Of a stretch of DNA of 64,000 nucleotides, positions 27,787-40,240 are shown one piece after another. Each line of letters begins with the position of its first letter. The stretch's first letter is position 1. This DNA is from Symsagittifera roscoffensis (taxonomy: Eukaryota; Xenacoelomorpha; Acoela; Convolutidae). The notes beneath the pieces are model-generated. The model did not search any database. It was not told where the DNA came from and worked only from the letters and a program-made list of their open reading frames with translations. The stretch lies in contig NC_087065.1 in assembly GCF_963678635.1 (NCBI RefSeq), positions 58,926,754 to 58,990,753 of the forward strand. The letters run 5' to 3'. The position numbers were made by a program, and so were the translations under genes.

Positions 27787-28205
27787 TTTTGCGATAACTG
27801 GATTAGGGGCTCTTTATATGCAGTTGTTAAGTTTGGGCATAATTTTAGTTTCTAGCTAGGGTATGAGAGATATTGTAAAAAAAAGTAATAAAAACTGTAA
27901 AAAAAATTATGAGAAACGCCATGCTAAGTAAGCAACATCGTTCGTTGAGAATAAAAAAACTTGTCAGAAAATAAAAAATCTGATAAAAAAATGTTCCTTC
28001 GTCTAATCAATACTTTGTATCAGATTTTTTATCTTTCTGACATTTTTTTTGCAGGGAATGAGGCTTCTTCCTTAACAAGGCGTTTTTCAAAGTTAAAAAA
28101 GATTTATACTATTCAGTACATCTCTCATACCCTAACTATAAACTAAAATTATGCCCAAACTTATCAACAATATGTTAAGAGCCCCTAATCCTATAACTTT
28201 TGAAT
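27787..28205. repeat. Fold-back (inverted-repeat) element
   Basis: The left arm holds GGATTAGGGGCTCTT, TTGGGCATAATTTTAGTTT and AGGGTATGAGAGAT; the right arm holds the same in reverse complement (ATCTCTCATACCCT, AAACTAAAATTATGCCCAA, AAGAGCCCCTAATCC). The centre repeats the pattern (TCTGATA / TATCAGA). It looks like a MITE-type fold-back with nearly complete symmetry; no transposase. Confidence 0.85.
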
Positions 28206-28769
28206 AAATGCGGAATAATTATACGTGGGGTTTTTTTCATTCAGTCGAAATTCAGCTATCTAAAAGATATTTTTTACCAAAAGTTTTTGCTCCCTTTTGA
28301 AGTTATTAACTAATTGAGCTCTTAAACTGCCATATTTTACGATCGAAAATTTTTTTGCAGGTCAAGGGGTTTGAAAATAGAAAGTTTTTGACACGCCATG
28401 GACTCTTTAATGCGCGCTGTGTTGCTTTTTGATGCTGAAAGCGTAACATGATTTTTTTTGTTCGTGGTTAATTATCCTGCACTACAAAATTGAATGGGGG
28501 CAAGCTAATCGGTCGTATTAATTTCGTATTTTGTTTGTTCACACTTGAAATTTGTCCAAGAAATATTGTCCAAAATTTATGGTTTTGTAGTTTTTCGTTT
28601 GTAGTCAACAACCATTTGATAGCAACTAAGGGACAGCTGGAATGTTCATTGCTTTGACCTGATATACGAAGATTATTTTTGTTCGAAGAAAAAACGAAAC
28701 TTTTGTGCTTGGTCGTTTTTTTTTTCTCCAGACAAATTTCGATTTTTGACTAGCCATTTTGAACGTATT
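28206..28769. other. Host DNA, nothing recognised
   Basis: AT-rich, no ORF or repeat that I can support. Confidence 0.5.
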
Positions 28770-29330
28770 TATAACATCAATTGAAAGCCAGTGTTGTCTT
28801 GAGCTAAAAATATGTTTCATATGAGGGCTTGAAGATTGCCAATTTGAAATAATTATTGCGCGATATAATTTGAGCGTAAGCGGAGATTTAATCGGTCTTA
28901 GAAATCGGTCGGTCTTAGAATTGAAGCGTGCTACAGTGCTGATTGAAATTATCTGGACTAAACCAGCAAAACTTGAACTTTCAAAACAAATTTTTCTCAA
29001 ATTGGGTTAACATCAGACAGAAAGAGAAAAGAACAAAAGTGGCTAATATTTATAACATCAATTGAAAGCCAGTGTTATCTTGAGCTAAAAATATGTTTCA
29101 TATGAGGGTTTGAAGATTGCCAATTTGAAATAATTAATGCGCGATATAATTCGTGCTATTTAAGGGTAAGCGGAGATTTAATTGGTCTTAGAAATCGGTC
29201 GGTCTTAGAATTGAGGCGTGCTACAGTGCTGATTTAAATTATCAGGACTAAACCAGCAAAACTTGAATTTTCAAACACATTTTTCTCAAATTGGGTTAAC
29301 ATCAGACAGAAAGAAAAAAGAACAAAAGTG
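28770..29330. repeat. Direct tandem duplication, period 281
   Basis: TATAACATCAATTGAAAGCC starts at 28770 and again at 29051, and the two units agree almost throughout. Both include GCGCGATATAATT and GCGGAGATTTAAT words, which relate them in reverse complement to the modules at 56640 and later. Confidence 0.9.
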
Positions 29331-29336
29331 GCTGAC

Positions 29337-30203
29337 GAAACATGCCATAAAAAGTACAAAGTAATATATTTCCCATATAGCTAAGTATTGAATGGACCAA
29401 ATACAGTGGATATTTAAATTATCCGGACAAAATGAACAAAATTTGAACTTTGAAACACGTTTTTCTCCAATTGCGTTAAGATTAGACAAAAGGTGAAGAG
29501 AACAAAAGCTGCTTAGAGTTTCATCAGAATTAATATAGAGAAATTTTTCTCCGAAATTCTCAGCCAACATTTTACATTGAAAAAATGTTTTTTTTTGGGT
29601 TTTTCTAATAAATAAAAAATTACGCTGAAGCTACTTTGTTAAGTGATGAGATAATTATATCACAAGAAGCCTCCTACACAGCCCATCAAAGTTCTACAAA
29701 GATTAAATCTCCAAAAACCCGTATACGAGAAAATCTTTTTGCTTGATAGTCAAGAAAGGTGTTTTTACAACATAAAATCCAAAATTTTTGCTTAAAAATA
29801 AATTTTAAACAATTTAGTCAAATTTTTGGAGATTTGACTCTTTTATAACTTTGTTGTGCTCTGTAAGAGGCTTCTTGTGATAGAATTATCCCATCAATTA
29901 ACAAAGTAGTTTCAGCGTAATTTTTGATTAATTAGAAAAACCCAAAGTAACCCATTTTTAGGGTAAAATTTTGGCTGACAATTTTGGAGAAAAAAATAGA
30001 CCACATTAATTCTGATGAAACTCTAAGCAGCTTTTGTTCTCTTCACTTTTTGTCTAATCTTAACGCAATTTGAGAAAAACGTGTTTTAAAGTTCAACTTT
30101 TTTTCATTTTGTCCGGATAATTTAAATCAGCACTGTATTTGGTCTATTCAATACTTAGCTATATAGGAACTATATTACTCTGTAATTTTTATGGCAAGTT
30201 TCG
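29337..30203. repeat. Large fold-back element (arms of about 390 bases)
   Basis: The left arm (29337 to about 29735) and right arm (about 29830-30203) are reverse complements with moderate divergence; examples are ATACAGTG/CACTGTAT, AGCTGCTTAGAGTTTCATCA against TGATGAAACTCTAAGCAGCT, and GAAGCCTCCTACA against TGTAAGAGGCTTC. The central spacer is about 100 bases. No coding content. Transcripts would form long double-stranded RNA. Confidence 0.9.
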
Positions 30204-33200
30204 AAAACAATCTATTTTTTTCCATTTTTTGAAAACTTTTTGATTTGTTAGATCGAGCACTACTCCATAGATCTCAAACGGTCTTTGCTCTGATACAAGC
30301 AGCCTTGTTTTGATAGAACATGACTTTCATTCAGTTTTTTTGCTTAAGCAAAGATAAACACTTAATTTAAGTTCTTGGAAAAACCTGCGCCGCTGTCATA
30401 ACTAAGTAATTTTTACGCAACGTTCAAGCTGTGGTATCAATGTCGGCAAAAATGGAGACTTACATCAAGTCGACATTTAAATTTTTACTAAACAAGTTAT
30501 TTCAACCTGGCAAAAGGTGAGGTGATGGCAGGGCTCGAAACACGGATTTTTGCCATGCCAAAGCATGAACGTTACTTCTACACCAAACGTTCTTACTCAT
30601 TCTTTTTTTTTTTCAGGAAAAAAAGTCAACCCTTTTAATAATGCGAGTTCGTTTTGATAACACTTGCTATTTGCAAGTGTAAAGACGCAGTTTTACGTGA
30701 AAATTTTGATATCAAACGTGAATTATTTCACTCGTTTCGGCATTTCTACATACAAAAATGCATGTTGATCTTTGGCTGAATCAATATGAATAATTTTTGC
30801 TTTTTTGTGCTCGATGTGATAAGTTAAGCATTGCATGAAAGTTAAAAGCTCTTGCGTTAAAAAGTGAGTTGGTAAAAATCACGTTACGTGAGTAAAATTG
30901 AAGTGACAAATGCAACTTATACGCTTCACTGCATTATTAAATTAAGTTGAACTCGGGCTGCCAGTGTGAAAATTAATTTTCTCTCTTGGTGGAAAAACAG
31001 TTTTTCGTTTTAAGCTAGAGGCACTACACATGTTTATTTCTAGGCACTACACAGAAAGTCTAACTGAAGCGATTTAGGTGAGCTCAAAATTTAGTAGCGA
31101 GGTGTAACTCAAATTATAATTCTGTCAAATAGTTTTTAATCTCCTTCAGTCAAAAAGCCATTGATTCGATGTGGGCTAAATTATTTGCTCAAATCAACCG
31201 TGTGAGCATTTTCTGGAGAAAAGTAGAAAAAATGATAGGTTTAGTACATGTTAAACATAGTTGCTGGGAAAAGAAGTAAAATTAAAAGCTGCAGTTCAAC
31301 TAACACGAGTGATTTTTTTTTCCATTTCATGCAAAGGAAAACTGCTTAAATTTTATTAGTGTTGAATTGTACTTTAAAAACTAATTGAGCACTTCCCTCG
31401 ATTATTGACGTGCCGATATTTTTGTATGAATTGGCAAAATTGTTATTCTTTGAAGTTATCCGCATAGACATAATAGACATACTTGTTTATTAAAAATTCC
31501 CAGTGAGCAGTCACGTGATTTTTTTTACAAATGTTTCCACCCATAAGAAAAACAAAAATCTAGTCTCCCTTTGATTACTGAACAAGCGGACAAACAATTT
31601 TACTTTTGCAATTGGGAAATTTTCCCACTAGTCTAGTGCATGAAATCTTTTCCCTTATTTTAATATTCAGACCAGTATTTAAGAGCTATTTTTCACTGTT
31701 CAAATATCGGCGCAAACAAGTTTGTTGTTTTCGCAAACTTAGTCTTCAGACCCTTTTAGTCTTCATTATCTGCGATGGTGTTTGAAGTGAACCGTTTGGA
31801 TCACAAGTTGTCGCCTGTCGGAATGCATTAACAGACCGGTCGTCTCTGGTCTGTGTGAGACAATTAAGACCAGCGAAGGAAAATTCCACTATTTTCTTCT
31901 GTTTCCCGCTTGCTAGGATTGTAAACACCGAGGGTTATATATTTCCCCAAGTATCTAAAATGACCCTTTAGCAGTTCAATGCCCGCATTACATGCAATGC
32001 CGGTTCATATACAACAAAAACACCATTTTTAGATTAATGCAGCAGCACCAAAATAGCAAAAATGTAGAGAAAAATTTAAGAGCGGAAATTTTTGATAAAT
32101 TGACATCAGGGCTTGTGCGAAAAGACAAAAATCCAATATGAGCATATGAAATTTTTTGTCGAACTTAAACCATCCAACAAAATTTTTTCCGGCGCTTGTT
32201 AACTACTTTTTATTACAATATTTTGCTGTTTATTCGTTATAGTAGTTTTGCAATTCCAAGAAGACTTTTCAATGAAATTGTCTTAAAAAATGGCGGGGGG
32301 TTCCTAGCCACGTGACACTGGAGACAAGCAATTCGTTCGGTGTGTCGGCTGATGCTTCTATCGGCTAACTGCTGGCATAATGTAAAAGACATACATGGGG
32401 TATATATTTTGTCCTGAAGTTCGTGCAAAAACTGGTGTTATAATACTTCCAATTTCCCAGGGCTCATGAATTCATGTAATCACCTTTACCCCAACTTCTG
32501 AACCCGAAATTGTACTTGTCATTGTATATTTTTGTATGGTAGCAACAGCAAAAAGCATATACACAAATCCAGTCTAAATCCTGATATAAGAAGCACGAGA
32601 ACAACTGGAACATTTTGATTTCACTCCGTGCAAGTCAATTTTCGGCTGAGGATTCAATCAATCTGACAGTGATTTACGAAGGTGGTGAGCTTGAATTTCT
32701 AGAACCATAAACGGTTGTTTATGTGAAACAACCTTCTATTTATCACCGTAATTTCCACGGGAGGAGGTTATAAATAACTTAACTGGGATTTTCCTGGGAG
32801 CAATCGAAACTAGGCGACTTTTGTTGCGTTTACTTCATGGCAAAAACTTAAATGTATTTTTTTCATTTTGTTTATTCAAGCAGGGAGAGTCATTTTGAAC
32901 TCTGATTGCTATATCGACAGGTGAAATGAAATAAACTCCAAGACCGGCTCATAAATAAACTTGAAAACAACGCATATTTGTTAATTTTTCCCGGATTAAC
33001 TTTTATTCTCCCTGCAATCTTTTTGTTGTCCAACAAAAGATAATTTAAGGGTTACTTTTAAGACAAAAGCTCCTTTTGAATTAGGTCAATTTATTAACTC
33101 TTTGTCATTTAACTCTCGGGTAAAAACAACAATGCTGTCCAGTAAAGCGCAGTATAATTACGGCGTAACTCCGGCACGCGACGATGGCTTGCAGATTAAA

Positions 33201-33692
33201 TTATCTCAATTAGGTACTTTCAATAAGAATTTTACGGAAAAACGGAAGAGGGAAGGGAGGGGGTCAAATACAGAATTAGTCAAGGGTGCTGCTGTTTACT
33301 CATACAGTAATAACATACGTAACATAACAATAATCACAAAGGTAAAGTAGTTGCCTGTGGATTACTAGCTGATTAGACGGGACATCTAATTTGTATCAGA
33401 ATACAATTCGGCTCAATTGAAACCACGGGACACACATGATTGATTAATGATTACTCAGGGCAGGAGACAGTCATATAAACAAACCATTGAAATAAGAAGT
33501 CATGTGTTGCGTTTTTTGAGTTATCTAAAACCCAGGTCTAAAATGAGGCGTCAAATTTTTGAACAAATAATGATTCACAGAAAGGCTGGCAAGAAACTGA
33601 ATTTTTCTGGCTCAAATTTTTTTCAGGCTCGTATTTTTTTCTGGCTCATTTTTTTGTACATCACTTTACATGCTTAATTGCTAGTTCTTTCA
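30204..33692. other. Host DNA, no gene seen
   Basis: No ORF above about 80 codons with any recognisable content and no clear repeat structure. An ordinary AT-rich intergenic or intronic stretch. Confidence 0.55.
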
Positions 33693-33700
33693 GGCAAAAG
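33693..33700. repeat. Left 8-bp target-site duplication of the hAT MITE
   Basis: GGCAAAAG, repeated exactly at 34113-34120 on the other side of the element. Confidence 0.95.
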
Positions 33701-34112
33701 CAGGGGCGGATTTAGGGGGGGGGGGCGGACGCCCCCTCCCCTCCCCTCAGGGATTCGACCCCCTGCCGACCCAAAGGGTCCCCCCTTTGATACTTTTTCA
33801 GAAATCCATTTTTGGCCGACCGTCCTTAAAATTTTTCTAACGGCGCCTTGGGCGCCAATATATACTAACTTTGAGGGGTGCGCGCGCCAAAAAAAAACGC
33901 GATTTTTTTGTCAAAATTTTTCAAAAAGTGCCCAAAAACGGCTTTTTTGACTGTTTTTTTCAAAAATTTGCCTGCGGCGCTGAAAAATTTGCCAAAATTG
34001 GGGCAAAACAGTGCTTTGGGAGACCTCGAAAAATCAATTTAGTCGACCTAAAAAAAAGGTCGCCAAAATTTGAAAAACCACCCCCCTCGAGAAAATCCTA
34101 GATCCGCCCCTG
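33701..34112. mobile_element. hAT-type MITE, 412 bp, complete
   Basis: Terminal inverted repeats are CAGGGGCGGATTTAGG (left) and CCTAGATCCGCCCCTG (right), 15 of 16 matching. Perfect 8-bp duplications GGCAAAAG flank it. CAGGGGCGGAT-type ends with an 8-bp duplication are typical of the hAT superfamily. It encodes no transposase and has G/C runs and poly-T inside. A truncated inverted relative lies at 59023-59200. Confidence 0.93.
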
Positions 34113-34120
34113 GGCAAAAG

Positions 34121-37100
34121 TTTTATCCTAATTGTCAGGTACCATATCTCCCATTTAAAAACCGTCAAGTTAACGAGAACTGCTCGTCATCCTAGGAATA
34201 GAGAGCTGGGTGGCTATCACAACTACAAAACAAACGTTACAGCAATAATTCCAAACTGGCTGATGCAAATTTCCCACCCAATTAACTTACTTTTTTCATA
34301 TCAGAAAATCACTCTTATTTTTCTTTCAAATTTCAATGGAGGAAGCCCGGAAGCAGTTTGCCATCGCACTAGAAGCGAAAAATTGATAAATTTGTTCAGA
34401 TGGTAGCTAATCAATTTGGTGGTCTAGACAAATTCTCACCACGCCCCAAATTTACCTGCAGTTTCTCATCCGCAATCAAGCAGAGAGAAAACTCATTGCC
34501 CTTAGGTGGCCACATGAAATCTTACAAGCATGAAAATTGTTAATTACTTGTCCAATTTCTGTGGTAACTCAACTTGAAAAAAATGACGCCAGACGACTAG
34601 CGAATTTCAAAAACCGACGACGCAAGTCTGATGCAATATCTGAGAAAATTTTGTATTTGAAGCACGCATATTCTGCAGTTAGCTTCAAAGTTTCGCCAGC
34701 TAAAAGACGAAAATGACGCAAAAATCTATTTTTGGAAAATCAGTTTTTAGCATTTTTGTTTTGCAATCTGTCGACAGATTTTTAGTCTGAGCACACCTCT
34801 TCAAAAATGCAAACAATTTAAATCAGCTTTTGAAAAAGCACTATTGAATTTTCAATGTAGACCTACGCAAACTTAAATCGATACATCGGCACATGAGCTC
34901 ATTCGTCTGCGTTTTTAGCTAAGCCAAAAACAAAAAAGAAACTGTTTTCAGAACTTGGTAACGTAGTTGTGTTGTTCTATGTATCTTTATTGCAGTCTTG
35001 ATGAAGTTTCTTTGATTTCACTGCATCGTTAGGTTTTATTTGATTTTTCGTTCTTGCATCTTGGAACGACCACCTAGAACAATTTACTGCCTTAATCGAA
35101 GGTCTGGATAAAATAACTCCGACTCAAGAGGAAAAAAATCTGTATTCATTTAAACTCAAATCACTCCGCTCAAGCGGCGCGTAAATAGATTACATTTTAG
35201 GGTACAATTATCATATTTAGGTCCCTTGACTTTGAATGGAGAAACTGTTTTAGGCTTTGAAAATTTTTAGTAACATGGTTCGCATTTGTTTTCTTGTCAC
35301 CCATCTTTCATACTTCCTTTTCCTGGGACCCAACTACATGTACCCATTTTAACTACTAAAATACCTGTATTGTTACGTAGTAAAAACGGGTGAAATAAGT
35401 ATTTTGAATTTTATTTTTTTCCAACCCAAACTACGCTTCACATGTATTAACGAACCAAAAGAAAGATATCATTCGTTTTAGATGAAACTGTGTCTAAATA
35501 TTTTTCATGAGCAAAAACGAAACCTTAGAAGTCGTTCGGAGCTGATATTCCAAATTACATTTAGTTAATGTTAAAGCCTCCACAACTCAATGGTAATACA
35601 CTTTTGAAAAGCTCGGTTTATTTCAGCTCTTGCTTTGCTTTTGTTACTTGTTTTTCAGTGGTATTGTATAGTCTAAATTTGGTACTGTTTATACGGATTT
35701 CCCTTCTTTCTTTTCATTCCCGCACGTGCCGTCATGATTCCCAGCTAGCTACCATTACTTAGCGAGTGAGCAAACCAAACACGGTGGTTGCATTGATTTC
35801 AATTCTAATCAAGTCACTGTAAAGCTAAGCCATATTTCTCTTCAATTGTACTGAGCTGATAAGCGTACATGCATTCTGCGTTACGACCCAAAAATGCCCT
35901 TAGGAAAATTGGAGGGAGTTAGATGTGGGAATTCGAGGGGCTTAATCTCAATCTTTGAATTAAGATAGAACGTGTGAAAAGAGACTAAAAAAACATAGTG
36001 ACCTTTTCCTTAGCTTCGATCTTATTCTGCCATAACAGAAGCATAAAACTCATCTTCCTAAATGGCGTTGTCTTTAACATCTATGATTTCATTTTCTCTG
36101 CCTCTTTTTTATAGATACATCCCCAAAAGCTCATTCAATCAGTCTTCTAGTTTTTACAATAGAAATTCTGTCTTGGTACAATTTATAAATAAACCGTTTG
36201 TCAAGAAGTTAAAAGTAACCAAAATTTCAATTAAGCTGCCAGAAAATTGAATGGTCGCAGGGTTAAAGAGTTACAGTCCAATACCAATACAGTGTCGCCA
36301 GGTTTGGCACGTTACATTTATCTGACGTCATGCACAAAAATAACCTACCATGATGAAATTTTATGGTTCTTCCTTTTAAGCTTAATGAAAACACCATGCC
36401 GACCAAACCATGACCGATCATGTTACAAGAGGTTTGAATGGTGCGCTGCTCATATTTAAGCCAGAAGCACATTTTTATGCGAGTTGGTGCTTTTGTTCTG
36501 GACCACTAACTAATTTTGAGCGTTTCGTCATTCTGTAGCTCGTAGTTCTCTCACAGTTAACTCTATTGGTTTGAGACCGCCTTCAAATAATAGCTATAAT
36601 TAAACTCTTCTTGAGTTGACCACCTGGCATTGCTTAAACCTCATTTAGTTTTAAAAAAGAATTGGAAAAATTGAAAAATTAATTTCAATTTTTGGAATTG
36701 CAGCACAGTTTTTGCACACAGGCTTTTCATTGAAAGTATTGAATTGAGTAGAAGACGAAAAAAAGAAAGAAGTTAATAGCACCACGGTATATTTAGGGTT
36801 TTTGTTGTTGTTTTTGCCTGAAGAAAGGTCCTTTAAACTACAGCTAAAATTACAGTATTACGTAATAACATTAACATTTCGCTAGATGATATATGCACGT
36901 ATAGGTATTCAAAAAATCTCTATTCATTAGAACGCTACATCGTCGATGCGACTGGCGAGAAGTTCAAATTCTCAATTTCAATAAATTGCTCTGACGGGAA
37001 TTGCATTAGAGATAGGTTAGAGTCTATGAGTGGGTCCATTCAATATAAACATAAATTTAAATTCTGCTATTCAAACTAAACACAGGACAAGTATATCTAT

Positions 37101-37862
37101 AATTCGATCTCTGCTCTGACTTCGAGACTGTTGGATTGGTTGGATAGCACAAAACCACCGTCTTCTAGATTGCAAATTCAAATTAGGCTGCATACTGCTT
37201 GCAACTCTCGCCAACTTAAAACATTATCCACAAACCTTTCAAACACTAACTTCACACGTTGATTTGGAAATGCAACACTTAACACTAATATTTGAAGGAA
37301 ATTCAACAACTGCCTCTCATGTATTTGCTCAACTCATAATGAAGTACCGGCTGTTAATGTCTTAAATTGCGCTGAAACAATAAAAACTGAAAAAGCCCCA
37401 ATGACAGCTGAATTTGAGTAGCAGTTGTTATATTCCATAGAGAGCTGGGCAGGTAACAAAATTGTTACAACAAACAAAAACTATCAATCAAGTCCGGTCA
37501 TTGTTTTAATGAATCTTGCTCTGCAAGTAACAGTATGAATAAAACAGCAGAGCCCAGACAAACTTAAAAATATTGGATTAAAATTGGGCACTCTCTTTGG
37601 GTTTCACTCTGAGATGTGCACTAAAACGCTAAATCTACATGAAATGAAATAAATTAAAACTAAAATTGTTTTTTTTTGGTGCGCCAGGTCAAAGTCAAGT
37701 TGTACATCAATGCTTTGTCTAGTGTCGTTTCACATTCGTCTATCCCTTTTGAGACTGTTGAACGTTCCATCGAGACATCATGGATAAAGCAGTGGAATCA
37801 ACAAGACTAGGCCGAGAGCGCTTTCAGGTGAAGGTAGGTAGGTACTTAGAGTAATTTTGGAA
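34121..37862. other. Host DNA, no gene seen
   Basis: Lies downstream (3') of the cyclin gene, on the - strand. Only short ORFs and no repeat that I can define; a possible poly(A) signal for the cyclin (ATTAAA on the - strand) is near 37505. It may include 3'-UTR sequence. Confidence 0.5.
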
Positions 37863-39089
37863 TTAGTTGATAAGAAAAACAGATAGAAGTTGTCGCTTGT
37901 CATGACTTTTAACAGAATCCAGTTCGTGGTCCGGCGCAGAGCTCCAGGGACTCCAAGAAGAAACGAGATGCTGATAGTAGGGTTTCGAGGCCCTAGCAGT
38001 TGCCGAATTTGAAAATACGAACCACAGGGGAACTTTCGAGTATTTTTGCGTTTTACGTTTCTTCTTCAATGGGGGCTCATTTTCATCGCAATCCACTAAT
38101 TGGTTCTCCTTAGCACCATTAACGTCTCCGCAATTTGGTTCTTTTGCCTCGGCCAGTGACGCATCAACTTCTACTGAGGTGATTGGTTCCTCTTGTATTG
38201 GAGTTAAATTATTTGCAGAGGCAAGTGCTAAAATTCGGGACTTTGACGCCATCAAAGCTTGACCAGTTCTCTGACTGATTTTGAAAATGTACCTCTTCAA
38301 AACACCGAAGCGCCCCGTTTTTTGTGGTCTACCGGACCTAATATAGTCGTCGTAAGCTAATTGAACTTTTGCTGTGGCGCAATCCAAATCAGTGTCGTTC
38401 TCTATTTTCAGTTCATGTTTGACTTTGATCAGATGATCCGATTTCAAAAACAATCCAATAATGGCTATGAACATCTTATCGGGCGTTAAGACAACCAAAT
38501 CGTGAGAACAAAGACAAGTAGCATAAAAATCTATGATTGCACCAATGTTTCCTATATTTAGCATTTCTCCAAGTTGAAGAAAAGCGTAATATAGCGTTGG
38601 GTAGTCGGTATTCAGATCCAGGCACAATTTCTTCGCTATGACACCTGACATTCTGACAACGTCGGAATATGTGCACCTACTCTCACTGGCAGAAATGAAT
38701 CGATTAACATCGGAAGCACCTGGTGGTCTAAAATCTGCGCCAGCTGAATTAGATTGATCTACCTGCAGCGCGAGATAAATGCAACTGAGGCTAATGCAAT
38801 TTAAGAACTTCGGTCTAACCTTGATAACTGATAAAAATCGATCGAATATACCCACAGACTGACTGAAGACTTGAACTGAGAGTTGAAATATTTTACAGAG
38901 TGCCAGCATATCTAGGACCGCGGAGTCTCGTTGCAGCTCACAGACAAAAACTGGCGAAGTGTCCATGTCATCTTCGAGGTTTACGCAATACGGTTCTACT
39001 GATTTCAATAAGCTGAGATCTGCAGCTTGATCTTGGCATCGATGAAGAAGGTTCTCTATTTGTTTTCCATTTAGTTCCTTCCATCCCAT
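37863..39089 (-). CDS. CycG: Cyclin G-like protein (408 aa)
   Basis: The ORF runs from ATG 39089 to a stop at 37863. A cyclin box covers about residues 55-155: LALCKIFQLSVQVFSQ, DRFLSVIKVRPKFL, CISLSCIYLALQV and YSDVVRMSGVIAKKL, the pattern of the cyclin G/I group (DRFLS..KV.PK.L.C..LSC..LA). The second half is weakly conserved helices. Near residue 336 a basic KKKRK motif could be a nuclear signal, and the tail is Ser-rich. Cyclin G proteins act in stress and growth control with PP2A and p53-pathway partners in animals rather than driving a cell-cycle phase. A splice acceptor (TTCTGTTTCAG) lies ten bases before the ATG, so there is at least one upstream non-coding exon. The whole coding part is in one exon. 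The last 60 residues are less certain. Confidence 0.8.
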   Translation of the reverse strand: MGWKELNGKQIENLLHRCQDQAADLSLLKSVEPYCVNLEDDMDTSPVFVCELQRDSAVLDMLALCKIFQLSVQVFSQSVGIFDRFLSVIKVRPKFLNCISLSCIYLALQVDQSNSAGADFRPPGASDVNRFISASESRCTYSDVVRMSGVIAKKLCLDLNTDYPTLYYAFLQLGEMLNIGNIGAIIDFYATCLCSHDLVVLTPDKMFIAIIGLFLKSDHLIKVKHELKIENDTDLDCATAKVQLAYDDYIRSGRPQKTGRFGVLKRYIFKISQRTGQALMASKSRILALASANNLTPIQEEPITSVEVDASLAEAKEPNCGDVNGAKENQLVDCDENEPPLKKKRKTQKYSKVPLWFVFSNSATARASKPYYQHLVSSWSPWSSAPDHELDSVKSHDKRQLLSVFLIN

Positions 39090-39098
39090 ACCAGTTTA

Positions 39099-39112
39099 CC
39101 TGAAACAGAATG
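39099..39112 (-). promoter_or_regulatory. Splice acceptor before the cyclin start codon
   Basis: On the - strand the sequence reads TTCTGTTTCAG|GTAAACTGGT then ATG. The exon would begin at 39099. CAG|GTAAAC could also be read as a donor, but coding follows directly, so the acceptor reading is favoured. Confidence 0.55.
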
Positions 39113-40240
39113 AAATTGTGAGTGAACTATAAATTTAACGCCAAAGCAAAAAGATTTGATCTTTGTTATCATTAAACAAGAATGCTTGCATCCGGGCAGA
39201 GCCCTGAATCTTCTCAAACAGTGTTTAGTAGTTTTCTATAAAAACTGTAAGTTGAAATAGGACCAACTAGCCTGCCTCAATTCAGTTTTGACTAATTATG
39301 AGAGCGGAATAATTGACTTCGTTAAACAATTTGTGCAAAAATGACAAATAAGCAGTTCTCAAAACCCCATGATTTAACCAAAAATTTTACTTTGGATTAT
39401 TTAAAAAAATAGTGAAAATTTTTATTTCTACCGCAAATCTGTCTTAAAATCAACCAACGCGTTAACATTCCGTTACTTTCTTCGAAAAATAAAACAAAAT
39501 TTTTTGACAATTTAGTGGTCGGTTAAAAACAATTTAGTGGTCGCTTACCGTTGAAAACGGGGTTGTAGGTAAAGATTTTTAAGCTTCAGAAGCTTAACTT
39601 CAAGTTGTTAAAAAATTGCCTGGAATCGACGAATACTGTTAGCAAAAATTTTTCACCATTAAATAAAATTGAAATCCGATTCCAATAATTCTTAGCTTTT
39701 ACGATTAAAGAATAAATGTTCCAATCTCATCTGCGATTGGTTGAATGAAATTGAAGTGTGGTCTTATCTCCCTATGTGATTAGCGGTCATACTCTGACCG
39801 AGAGATCACGATCCAATAATTTAATCTTTCATCAAGAAGGACAACTTTTGTTTGTTCCGCAAGGGACATTTGCAGGAAAAGAGAAAAACGACCTGAAGCT
39901 TATAATTTCAAAAATATAGATTTTATCAAAAATTCGAAACAGTCAAGCATGTCATTTCTTAGAATTTAAACTCATGTTGCATTTGTTTTTCACATAACTC
40001 ATAAGCGCAAAAACGATGGCTATGAATCAATATATCTATCAGCTCTATGAGTTTGGGAAACGGCCAAAGTGCATGGTGAGTACGTGTAAATTTCAAGGCC
40101 TAGGTTATGGAAATTCCAAAAGATAGTAACTTTGTTCCTTTGTTCGATAGTCTTGGCTATGCGTTTGCGTTTCTCCAATTAATAAGAAAACACCGTTCTC
40201 TGACAACAACAGATATTTCAATTGATGTTTTCGTTCCGAC
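39113..40240. other. Upstream of the cyclin gene, no further exon recognised
   Basis: Probably the intron and promoter side of the cyclin gene. I cannot place the first exon. A local duplication of AATTTAGTGGTCG is seen at about 39512-39545. Confidence 0.4.

Noticed and set aside
33678-34101. Two ORFs of 76-90 codons
   Set aside because: They lie within the hAT MITE and reflect its G/C runs and T-rich centre.
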